Positions 1 through 5,809 of a stretch of DNA of 6,071 nucleotides are shown here, in pieces. The translations under genes and the position numbers were made by a program. The stretch is taken from assembly GCA_017656425.1 (NCBI GenBank), contig JACDNV010000033.1:1-6071 (forward strand), written 5' to 3'. The notes beneath the pieces are model-generated. The model saw nothing but the letters and a program-made list of their open reading frames with translations. It did not search any database and was not told the origin of the DNA. The number at the start of each line of letters is the position of its first letter. Position 1 is the stretch's first letter. The DNA is from Candidatus Neomarinimicrobiota bacterium (GTDB lineage: Bacteria > Fidelibacterota > UBA2242 > B5-G15).

Positions 1-58
1 CTAGTTCCCAGTTAGGAAATGCGTGGGAATTTACACACAAAAGTTGACACAACCCCCG
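1..58. mobile_element. Probable end of an IS256-family insertion sequence (cut by left edge)
   Basis: Positions 27-58 read GGGAATTTACACAC, then AAAAGTTGACACAAC, then a run of C. Read inward from about 58 on the other strand this gives a G-run, then GTGTCAAC, then TTTTGTGTGTAAATTCCC. This resembles my recollection of IS256 (Mutator-type) terminal repeats, which commonly carry GTGTAAA and TTGACA-like blocks. No transposase coding sequence can be confirmed in the few bases available, and the partner repeat would lie outside the window. The TTGACA at 44-49 might instead be a -35 box, but I see no good -10 after it. Moderate-to-low confidence, resting on motif memory only. Confidence 0.35.
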
Positions 59-143
59 ATTTTTAGAAAATACAGAAGTAGAAATTGAAAAAAATAATAG
101 CAAAAGCCATTAGTTTTCTTAATACTGCCGGCATACCACATAC

Positions 144-183
144 ATAAAGAACCGTGTAAGCTACTCCTTACACGGTTCTTTAT
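144..183 (-). terminator. Intrinsic terminator of the nitronate monooxygenase-like gene
   Basis: Positions 144-160 and 167-183 are perfect reverse complements (17-bp stem around ACCGTGTAAG), with a 6-base loop at 161-166. The hairpin starts about 37 bases beyond the stop codon of the leftward gene. On the minus strand the stem's 3' arm ends in TTCTTTAT followed by GTATGTGG, so the U-tract is short and partly inside the stem. On the plus strand the 3' arm also ends in TTCTTTAT, so it could stop transcription in both directions, including read-in from the mobile-element remnant. Confidence 0.8.
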
Positions 184-219
184 CAGTCATCCTTATATGG
201 TAATTCCTTACATCATTCT

Positions 220-1197
220 TTAATAAGCCCTGCCCCATATCTTCTGTAAGCGTGATAGGATTGCCTCCCCCTCCCTAACAATCTCCTCAATAACTTCTTT
301 TATCGGCTTAACTTCATTAATCAGACCGACACACTGGCCCATGGCGATAGTTCCCTCTTCAATATTCCCTTCAAACAACGCACGGCGCCCCACCTGCCCG
401 CTAATTACGGTAAGTAATTCTTCCAGGCCAGCACCACGGGCCTCCATTTCCAGAACCTTTTTGGCAGCCGAGTTTTTCATCACCCGGGCGGCATTTCGAA
501 TGGACCGCTGGATAATCATAGTATCCGTTTCTTGGGCATTAACCATCCACTCCTTGTATTTCCAGTGCGCCAGGGACTCAGTGGTTGCTATAAACCTAGT
601 ACCCATCACTACCCCCTCGGCACCCAGAGACAGGGCCGCCACAAACCCCCGGGCGTCAGCAATGCCGCCCCCGGCAATAACCGGGATGTTTATACTATCT
701 ACTGTTTTTGGCGTTAAAACCAGGGTAGTTACGTCGTCCATGCCGGGATGGCCGCCACACTCAAACCCCACGATTGTCACCGCATCCGCCCCCACCTGCT
801 CGGCTTTTTTGGCGTAACGGACTGCCGGGACTTTATGTATCAATTTAATCCCTTCTTTTTTTAAAAGGGGGACAAATTCTTCCGGGTTACGCCCGGACGT
901 CTCTACCACCGGCACCTTCTCCTCCACTACGGCCTCAAAATATTGAGCAGTTTTTTCTCCGGGCCCCACTCCCGGCAGCATTGAAATATTAACCCCAAAC
1001 GGCTTATCTGTTAACGAGCGGGTTTTACGAATTTCTTTTATCAAGTCCTCCTTAGTCGGATGGGTGGCGGCAGTAATAATGCCCAGCCCACCGGCATTTG
1101 AAACGGCAGCCGCAAATTCGGCGCGGGACAGCCACTGCATGCCCCCTTGAATAATCGGGTATTGTATGCCCAAAAGTTCGGTAACCCTAGTTTTCAT
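220..1197 (-). CDS. Nitronate monooxygenase / enoyl-ACP reductase II (FabK)-like FMN enzyme
   Basis: A 325-residue protein of the NMO/2-nitropropane dioxygenase/FabK TIM-barrel flavoprotein family, full length for that family and cytosolic. Motifs seen: QGGM at 17-20 (flavin-binding N-terminus), NAGGLG at 34-39, the ECGGHPG loop at 146-152 with the family's conserved His at 150, IAGGGIAD at 174-181 and MGTRF at 198-202 (FMN phosphate-binding region), and a C-terminal GQ..GLINEVKP block near 287-298. Family members either oxidise alkyl nitronates with O2 or reduce enoyl-ACP; sequence alone does not decide. If the host is a strict anaerobe, an O2-using monooxygenase role is unlikely and a reductase or detoxification role is more plausible (inference). 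The start is supported by an AGGGGG site nine bases upstream. The gene is single, divergent from the permease operon, and clearly GC-richer than it. Confidence 0.9.
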   Translation of the reverse strand: MKTRVTELLGIQYPIIQGGMQWLSRAEFAAAVSNAGGLGIITAATHPTKEDLIKEIRKTRSLTDKPFGVNISMLPGVGPGEKTAQYFEAVVEEKVPVVETSGRNPEEFVPLLKKEGIKLIHKVPAVRYAKKAEQVGADAVTIVGFECGGHPGMDDVTTLVLTPKTVDSINIPVIAGGGIADARGFVAALSLGAEGVVMGTRFIATTESLAHWKYKEWMVNAQETDTMIIQRSIRNAARVMKNSAAKKVLEMEARGAGLEELLTVISGQVGRRALFEGNIEEGTIAMGQCVGLINEVKPIKEVIEEIVREGEAILSRLQKIWGRAY

Positions 1198-1205
1198 TTT
1201 TTCAA

Positions 1206-1212
1206 TCCCCCT
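1206..1212 (-). promoter_or_regulatory. Ribosome binding site of the NMO-like gene
   Basis: On the minus strand the sequence AGGGGGA precedes the ATG at 1197, with nine bases between the last G and the start codon. It supports this start over any internal Met. I found no convincing -35/-10 pair for this gene further upstream on the minus strand. Confidence 0.75.
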
Positions 1213-1235
1213 GGCAACTTAAAATTTTTCCGGAT

Positions 1236-1272
1236 GTAACAAATCACATTATCTCCTTTACCAAAATGTTAC
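1236..1272. repeat. Spaced inverted repeat in divergent control region
   Basis: GTAACA at 1236-1241 is mirrored by TGTTAC at 1267-1272, a 6-bp inverted repeat with a 25-base spacer. It lies 24-75 bases upstream of the leftward gene's start codon, where an operator for that gene would be expected. A chance occurrence in AT-rich DNA is quite possible. Confidence 0.25.
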
Positions 1273-1335
1273 TTACTACCCCCATGGCTACATGCAAAAG
1301 GTAGCTTTATATGTAATGGCTTTCGCAATTTTTGT

Positions 1336-1349
1336 ACCAATATATTGGT
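1336..1349. promoter_or_regulatory. Candidate activator-binding palindrome (upstream enhancer site 1)
   Basis: ACCAATATATTGGT is a perfect 14-bp palindrome centred about 162 bases upstream of the predicted sigma-54 start at 1505. Activators of the sigma-54 class normally bind as dimers to such palindromes 80-200 bases upstream of the promoter. Pairing it with the activator encoded at 3713-5632 is inference from position and local linkage only. Confidence 0.45.
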
Positions 1350-1370
1350 TTGGATAATTTTAATATATAC

Positions 1371-1384
1371 AAAAACCGGTGTTT
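1371..1384. promoter_or_regulatory. Candidate activator-binding palindrome (upstream enhancer site 2)
   Basis: A palindrome centred on ACCGGT (1375-1380) with AAA and TTT flanks is perfect except for one mismatched pair. Its centre lies 35 bases downstream of the centre of the ACCAATATATTGGT palindrome and about 127 bases upstream of the predicted sigma-54 start. Both share an ACC...GGT half-site, as expected for two sites bound by one protein. Which one is a true operator cannot be settled here. Confidence 0.35.
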
Positions 1385-1424
1385 CATTTTAAAACTTTTA
1401 AGTTATTAAATAAAACATTTCTAT

Positions 1425-1453
1425 TTGACAAACTTTTACAAAACTGATAAAAG
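1425..1453 (+). promoter_or_regulatory. Possible housekeeping (sigma-A) promoter
   Basis: A perfect -35 box TTGACA (1425-1430) is followed after 17 bases by TAAAAG (1448-1453), which matches the -10 consensus at four of six positions. It lies just upstream of the sigma-54 promoter and could give low basal expression of the same operon. The surroundings are very AT-rich, so a chance match is possible. Confidence 0.3.
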
Positions 1454-1478
1454 TAAATATTATTAGTCATCTTTTAAT

Positions 1479-1494
1479 TGGCATACAATTTGCG
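1479..1494 (+). promoter_or_regulatory. Sigma-54 (RpoN) -24/-12 promoter
   Basis: TGGCATACAATTTGCG matches the sigma-54 consensus TGGCAC-N5-TTGCA: the invariant GG is at 1480-1481 and the invariant GC at 1492-1493, with the canonical spacing. The predicted start is near 1505. It faces the permease-activator operon, whose second gene encodes a sigma-54 activator with an intact GAFTGA loop, so the two observations support each other. Scanning by eye, I found no second site with correct GG-GC spacing in the noncoding DNA. Confidence 0.8.
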
Positions 1495-1694
1495 AAAGTG
1501 AAGCAATCAAAATTTTGATAATATTAATAAAACTAAGACCATTATTTAAGTAAAATTATTATTGTAGGACGATCAGCAGAAAAATAATGAAAAAAATAAT
1601 GAAAAGAAAAAGGCCTCACCTCAAAATCAAATAATATGGTAAATTCGTTTGGTGATAAATATTTCAAGTTTAATGAATACGGGTTTTGTTGTAA

Positions 1695-1735
1695 GGCGTA
1701 TGTAGTCCGTAACCATTTTGATATGCCTCTACATA
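1695..1735 (+). other. Two overlapping, mutually exclusive hairpins in the leader
   Basis: TATGTAG (1699-1705) is perfectly complementary to CTACATA (1729-1735). GGCGTAT (1695-1701) can instead pair with ATATGCC (1721-1727), with one G-U pair. The two stems share 1699-1701 and cannot form together in this form. Such overlap is seen in switching leaders, but no U-rich terminator follows either stem. Confidence 0.25.
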
Positions 1736-1762
1736 GCTATAGTCAGCCTACTTAAGTAACAG

Positions 1763-1806
1763 GCCTGGTGGTTGGAGTGAAGTAGGTGCAAACCAAATGG
1801 CCAGGC
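1763..1806 (+). other. Hairpin in the leader
   Basis: GCCTGG (1763-1768) pairs with CCAGGC (1801-1806), and TTGG (1772-1775) pairs with CCAA (1793-1796), separated by a small internal loop (3 versus 4 bases). The apical loop is 17 bases and purine-rich. There is no U-tract, so it is not a terminator; it could be part of a folded leader RNA. Confidence 0.3.
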
Positions 1807-2280
1807 TGCGAGCTATAAAAGCCAATGGCATAAAAATACCTGGAACACGCCGTTAAAAACAGCAAGGCAACTATCAAGATACGCCAAGTGGCATTAAACC
1901 GACAGAAAGCGCAAAGAAGGCATTTCGAAAACAACCGAAAAATATATCGGTATTAAAAGGAGCTATGACTAATCTCGCCAGAGGGCATTGCATTGAAAGG
2001 GCCAAGCGGACCAGTATAAAGCCCTGGCCTCCATTAAACTAAAAAATTTTCACCATCAATACTGCTTAATTTTTTAATTCCTCTTGGTTGATAGAGAGCC
2101 AAAGGTCCACGAAGCTGAGGCGTAAGCCCTTACTCTTGACACCTGACAGCTAAGAGGTAAAATGACAAGCGCGGTGTTAAAGGAATGGTGGTTTTCTTCT
2201 TTGCATCATCTGGAAATTAATAGAAATAATATTAACTGAAATTGGTGAGGCCAAAAATTTCCTGTAGTTTAAATTATTTC

Positions 2281-2285
2281 GGAGG
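2281..2285 (+). promoter_or_regulatory. Ribosome binding site of the membrane protein gene
   Basis: GGAGG lies five bases before the ATG at 2291, a strong though slightly close Shine-Dalgarno site. Just upstream, GAAATTGG (2238-2245) can pair with CCAA plus TTTC (2251-2261, three-base bulge), leaving the site itself free. Confidence 0.8.
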
Positions 2286-2290
2286 ATAAA

Positions 2291-3679
2291 ATGAAAACCA
2301 CAATAATTGCAAAAAATTTCATATATTCATACAAAAATTTTTCATATAGGACCAGGCCTATACTCCTTACGAGTTTAACTTTAATATACCTGGTAAACAC
2401 GTTTATTCATTGGGAATTCCTGAATATTTTAGTGAACAGTATTTGCTTACTTTGTATAATAATATGCTTTCCCTTTGTTAAAAGCAGTGCCCGTATTGTT
2501 ACTTCAATTTTATTACTTTTTGGATCCATATTATTAATTTTAGCCGGTGCTGATTTGAAATTTTGGATGAGCTCCATAGGTAAAAATATTAATTTGGTAA
2601 CCCTCCTTATCATTGTCCCCATATTCGGGCTACCGCTTTATTATGGAGGATACTATAAAGTTCTGGATGCCCTGGCATGCAGGTATATGAATAGTGGCCA
2701 CAGGATTTACTGGATTCCCGCCTTGCTTGCTCACTTTTTCGGGGCTCTTATGAATATAGGGGCCATACCCGTTGTTTATCAATTAATTATTCGCGGCAAA
2801 TTATCATCCGCTTTTCGCACGGTCCCTATTGCCATTTTAAGAGGATTTAGTTCAGCCATCTATTGGTCGCCTAATATGATCTCAGTGGCAGTAGTAACTC
2901 ATTACTTAAATATACCCTGGAAAAAATTTGCCCAAATAGGTATCATATTTACTTTATTAAGCTTGTTAGCTGGCTGGCTCGTAAATGTATATTTTTTCAA
3001 TAAAAAAACCTCGAAGCCAAAGCAGGAAACGAAAGACATACAGGTTAATAGTAAAAAATTAACGGAATTAATAATTTTCTGTTCTATTTTTCTCGGCATA
3101 ATCATTATCATCGCTATCAAAACTACAATTCCCATACTTAACGCTGTTCCTTTAATCGCCCTGGTTTACCCTGTTATATGGCTTAGTTTTTTGGGCAAGG
3201 GAAATTTAATCTATAATGCGTACCGTGATTATACAAAAAATACCTTGCCCAAGTTCACGTCGGAAGTAGTTATATTTCTAGGGGTGGGTTTCTTCGCTGC
3301 CGGCATATTGGCATCCGGTAGCAACGATAAAATATCATTATTCTTATATGAATTCATTGGTCTTAACTCCTATTTATTATGCTTTTTCATATCATCGTCG
3401 GTTATTATATTGGCAATTTTGGGGATTACACCGATGGTTACAGTAATGGCTTACAGCGCTTCATTAAACCCCGACTTAATTGGTCTTTCTCCACAACTAC
3501 TCTCACTGGTACTGGTAGGCGGATGGGCCACAGGCATATTAGTATCTCCTTTTACCGGAATAACCCTGATAATGTCGGGACTGACGGAAAAAACACCTTT
3601 CGAAACAGCCCGCGAAAACTGGCCCTACGCTGCTATTATGGTGCTACTGCTTTCAGCCGTGCCTATATTGCAGAAGTAA
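2291..3679 (+). CDS. Polytopic membrane transporter, probably ion-transporter superfamily
   Basis: A 462-residue integral membrane protein with roughly 11-13 hydrophobic segments, for example near 42-63, 68-87, 101-119, 141-168, 176-202, 213-235, 258-277, 281-301, 325-343, 352-376, 400-428 and 446-460. A Lys-rich loop at 237-257, probably cytoplasmic, divides it into two halves. The halves show a matching pattern: G-A-I-P at 157-160 then GFSSAIYWSP at 185-194, versus G-I-T-P at 378-381 then GWATGILVSP at 411-420, each followed by a hydrophobic stretch and P-W or P-F. Duplicated halves with membrane-breaking G/S/P motifs are typical of secondary carriers of the ion-transporter superfamily (DctM, SLC13, CitMHS types), which often move organic anions. 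I cannot assign the exact family or substrate. There is no signal peptide cleavage site. It sits 33 bases ahead of the activator gene, so cotranscription and control by that activator are likely. An uncharacterised non-transport membrane protein is not excluded. Confidence 0.75.
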   Translation: MKTTIIAKNFIYSYKNFSYRTRPILLTSLTLIYLVNTFIHWEFLNILVNSICLLCIIICFPFVKSSARIVTSILLLFGSILLILAGADLKFWMSSIGKNINLVTLLIIVPIFGLPLYYGGYYKVLDALACRYMNSGHRIYWIPALLAHFFGALMNIGAIPVVYQLIIRGKLSSAFRTVPIAILRGFSSAIYWSPNMISVAVVTHYLNIPWKKFAQIGIIFTLLSLLAGWLVNVYFFNKKTSKPKQETKDIQVNSKKLTELIIFCSIFLGIIIIIAIKTTIPILNAVPLIALVYPVIWLSFLGKGNLIYNAYRDYTKNTLPKFTSEVVIFLGVGFFAAGILASGSNDKISLFLYEFIGLNSYLLCFFISSSVIILAILGITPMVTVMAYSASLNPDLIGLSPQLLSLVLVGGWATGILVSPFTGITLIMSGLTEKTPFETARENWPYAAIMVLLLSAVPILQK

Positions 3680-3699
3680 ATGCCCAAAAATTTCGTCAA

Positions 3700-3705
3700 A
3701 GGGGG
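3700..3705 (+). promoter_or_regulatory. Ribosome binding site that sets the activator's start
   Basis: AGGGGG at 3700-3705 lies seven bases before the ATG at 3713. The in-frame ATG at 3680, which directly abuts the permease stop codon, has no Shine-Dalgarno site, and the residues it would add do not belong to the PrpR_N fold. The start at 3713 is therefore preferred. Confidence 0.75.
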
Positions 3706-3712
3706 TTTTGGC

Positions 3713-5632
3713 ATGTTAGATATAAAAATAGGCGTAGTTTCTACAGATCACGAAACATCCAAGATAATACAGGAACTGGCTGACAAAATGCATTTAGATA
3801 TTCTGTTAAAAGAAGGAATATTGGAAGAAGGAGTTGTACATGCCCGTCAGCTCGAGCGTGAGGGTGTAGATATAATAATTAGCCGCGGAATAACAGGAAA
3901 AAAAATAAAAAAGAAAATTTCCTTACCAACGGTAATCATTGAAATTACCGCCTTTGACATACTTAAGGCACTTAATTCCGCTAAAAGCTTGGGTTCCAAA
4001 ATAGCTTTTCTTGGTAATAGAAAAGATATAGGGCCTGAATTTGATAGCATTACCAAAATTTTAGGAATAGAAGTTGAATGTTACCCGTACAATAATACTC
4101 AAGAAATGGACGAGCAGGTTACGAAAATATTAAACTCCCATGTAGATGTTATCGTAAGCACGGGCCTGTGTATATTTGAAATTGCTAAAAAGTCGGGAAT
4201 GAATGCCATTCTTGTAAAATCCGGTTATGAAGCCATTTATAACTCCTTAAAACGGGCTATAGAATTAATCCACGATATTCGCCGCACCCAGGAATTTTCC
4301 CAGAAATTTAGATCCGTTTTGGAGTCAACCAATGATGGCATTTTTATATTAGATAAAGATAAACGTATTTCATTCGTGAACCCTGCCGCAGAAAAACTTT
4401 TAAATATAAATGCCCACAAAATTTTAGGTCATAAAGCTGATGAGGTTAATCATAATTCTTTTTTGACTCCTATACTTAATAATAAAAAACAAGAAATAAT
4501 TAAAAAGATCGGAGAAAAACAATTTTGGTTAAATACCGTGCCTATTAGAATAAAAAATAAAGAACAAGGTTTAGTTATAATGTTTCAAAGTGCAGATAGA
4601 ATACAAGTTTTGGAACAAAGGTTTCGCCGGGAACTATTGAAAAAAAGACTAGTTGCAAAGCATACATTTAATGATATTGTGGGTAAAAGTGAATTATTAA
4701 AAAATACAATAGAAAGAGCAAAAAAATTTGCTACTACTGACGCAACGGTTTTAATTACTGGTGAAAGCGGTACCGGCAAAGAGTTATTCGCCCACAGTAT
4801 TCATAATGAAAGTAACAGGTCCAAAGGTCCTTTTGTCGCCGTAAATTGTGCTGCATTGCCAGAAAATTTATTAGAGAGTGAATTGTTTGGATATGAAGAG
4901 GGAGCTTTTACCGGGGCCAAGAAGGGCGGTAAAATTGGGTTATTCGAACTGGCACATGGCGGCACTATTTTTCTTGACGAAATTGCCGAAGTGTCTTTAC
5001 AGGTTCAGGCCCGCCTGTTAAGGGCCTTGCAGGAATGTGAAATAATGAGGCTTGGCAGCGACAGGGTTATCCCCGTTGATGTCAGAATCATTGCAGCCAC
5101 AAACAAGGATTTGAGTGCAGCAGTACAGCAGGGGAAATTCCGTAACGATTTATACTACCGCCTGGAAGTGCTGGACTTAGAAATTCCCCCTCTAAGGAAA
5201 AGAAAAGATGATATTGAAGTTCTAGCCAATTATTTTAAAGATATATTGAGTCATCAAATAAGCAAAAATGTTCCCGACTTAACACCAACTGCAATAGAAC
5301 AATTAAAAAAATATGACTGGCCGGGTAATGTCAGAGAATTGAGAAATGTAATTGAAAAGTATGTTTTATTAATTGAAGATAATCAAAATTGTGACGATTT
5401 AATTATAAAATTAATAAATGAAAAAATTTTAAAATCTTTTAACATAAAAGCCGATGACTCTGAACACATTACCATAAAAATAGGCAAATGGGAAGATATG
5501 GAACAACAAATCCTCGAATATTTAAAGTCTAAGGGAACAAGCATTAAAGACTTAACTAAAATACTTGGAACAAGCCGCACAACTATTTGGCGAAAGTTAA
5601 AGAATTCCGGCAAAAAGTCATTGGCAAAATAA
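3713..5632 (+). CDS. Sigma-54-dependent activator, PrpR_N-PAS-AAA+-HTH
   Basis: A 639-residue enhancer-binding protein (numbering from the ATG at 3713). Residues ~1-190 resemble the PrpR_N sensor fold of propionate-catabolism activators, ending in the typical [14 protein letters not shown] helix. Residues ~195-299 form a PAS domain ([22 protein letters not shown]). The AAA+ core has Walker A GESGTGKE (350-357), the sigma-54-contacting GAFTGA (397-402), Walker B GGTIFLDE (416-423), the [11 protein letters not shown] arginine-finger region (476-486) and WPGNVREL (536-543). A Fis-type helix-turn-helix lies at ~610-631 ([20 protein letters not shown]). All catalytic motifs are intact. It should bind upstream palindromes, hydrolyse ATP and open promoters bound by RNA polymerase-sigma-54. 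There is no receiver domain, so it should respond to a ligand through PrpR_N and/or PAS rather than phosphorylation; the ligand is unknown. It is the second gene after the permease, behind a sigma-54 promoter, so autoregulation is likely. It is AT-rich with many A-ending codons, unlike the NMO-like gene. Confidence 0.93.
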   Translation: MLDIKIGVVSTDHETSKIIQELADKMHLDILLKEGILEEGVVHARQLEREGVDIIISRGITGKKIKKKISLPTVIIEITAFDILKALNSAKSLGSKIAFLGNRKDIGPEFDSITKILGIEVECYPYNNTQEMDEQVTKILNSHVDVIVSTGLCIFEIAKKSGMNAILVKSGYEAIYNSLKRAIELIHDIRRTQEFSQKFRSVLESTNDGIFILDKDKRISFVNPAAEKLLNINAHKILGHKADEVNHNSFLTPILNNKKQEIIKKIGEKQFWLNTVPIRIKNKEQGLVIMFQSADRIQVLEQRFRRELLKKRLVAKHTFNDIVGKSELLKNTIERAKKFATTDATVLITGESGTGKELFAHSIHNESNRSKGPFVAVNCAALPENLLESELFGYEEGAFTGAKKGGKIGLFELAHGGTIFLDEIAEVSLQVQARLLRALQECEIMRLGSDRVIPVDVRIIAATNKDLSAAVQQGKFRNDLYYRLEVLDLEIPPLRKRKDDIEVLANYFKDILSHQISKNVPDLTPTAIEQLKKYDWPGNVRELRNVIEKYVLLIEDNQNCDDLIIKLINEKILKSFNIKADDSEHITIKIGKWEDMEQQILEYLKSKGTSIKDLTKILGTSRTTIWRKLKNSGKKSLAK

Positions 5633-5699
5633 TAAATTTTAATGCCGACTGGGCAGTTTATTTCTATCTTTATAAGGTCATGAATTTTTTCAAAGTCAG

Positions 5700-5744
5700 A
5701 GGTCTCACTCTCTAAATGCCAAAGAGATTAGAGAAATGAGACCT
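5700..5744 (+). terminator. Imperfect intrinsic terminator of the permease-activator operon
   Basis: AGGTCTCA (5700-5707) pairs with TGAGACCT (5737-5744), and TCTCTAA (5709-5715) with TTAGAGA (5728-5734). A C opposite AA forms an internal loop, and the apical loop is 12 bases. The 15-bp stem begins 68 bases after the activator stop codon. The following bases (ATCTCAATATTTT) give only a weak U-tract, so termination may be partial. The near-symmetry also allows function against leftward transcription. Confidence 0.6.
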
Positions 5745-5757
5745 ATCTCAATATTTT

Positions 5758-5790
5758 GCAGTAAAGCTTTAATTAGCTTTTAATTACTGC
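5758..5790. repeat. Tandem AGCTTTAATT repeat inside a bulged hairpin
   Basis: AGCTTTAATT (5765-5774) is followed directly by AGCTTTTAATT (5775-5785), a tandem copy with one added T. The unit is enclosed by GCAGTAA (5758-5764) and TTACTGC (5784-5790), perfect reverse complements, and AGCT can pair with AGCT inside, leaving a five-base bulge. It could be a second, weaker transcription stop or an operator; slippage alone could also explain the tandem copy. Confidence 0.3.
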
Positions 5791-5809
5791 CAATTTTAAA
5801 ATATTTACC

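Larger units (their letters stand above)
1505..2290 (+). other. Long (~786-base) leader without a recognisable gene
   Basis: The region between the predicted sigma-54 start and the permease holds no open frame with a good start signal. Its middle part (about 1680-2170) is less AT-rich than its flanks and rich in short inverted repeats: 1699-1705/1729-1735, 1763-1806, 1934-1951 (ACCGA/TCGGT), 2000-2029 (GGCCA/TGGCC) and 2041-2075 (8-bp A/T stem). The longest open stretch there, about 61 codons ending at 2042, contains an ATG at 1965 only two bases after AAGGAG, too close for normal initiation. It could be a structured 5' untranslated RNA, a separate small RNA, or a decayed gene or mobile element. 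I do not recognise it as a known riboswitch or RNA family. Confidence 0.5.

Noticed and set aside
144-183. Group II intron domain V-like hairpin because of the ACCGTG...CACGGTTCTT sequence
   Set aside because: The stem is perfectly paired with no bulge or GNRA loop, has no intron context, and sits exactly where a terminator is expected.
341-817. A 158-codon plus-strand open frame
   Set aside because: It lies entirely antisense to the NMO-like gene, whose motifs and ribosome binding site are convincing; its product has no recognisable domain.
1636-1755. A 39-codon open frame in the leader, Met-Val-Asn-Ser start with a Cys-Cys pair
   Set aside because: No ribosome binding site at a useful distance (the nearest purine run is over 20 bases away), no family recognised, and it overlaps strong inverted repeats. 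A conserved small protein cannot be excluded without relatives.
1752-1934. A 60-codon minus-strand open frame in the leader
   Set aside because: No ribosome binding site or promoter, no domain, and the same DNA is more notable for potential hairpins on the plus strand.
1965-2042. A 25-codon frame after AAGGAG, as a leader peptide
   Set aside because: The Shine-Dalgarno-like sequence is only two bases from the ATG, and there is no codon run or attenuator structure suggesting translation-coupled control.
2041-2075. A/T-only 8-bp stem with a T-run as a terminator within the leader
   Set aside because: There is no G/C in the stem and the loop is 19 bases, so it would be a poor terminator; it would also cut off the operon it precedes.
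3680-3712. Earlier in-frame ATG for the activator, touching the permease stop codon
   Set aside because: No Shine-Dalgarno site, while the ATG at 3713 has AGGGGG at seven bases; the 11 extra residues do not fit the sensor domain.
3379-3783. A 134-codon frame overlapping the permease end and activator start
   Set aside because: It is a +1 shadow of two well-supported genes, with low-complexity content and no ribosome binding site.
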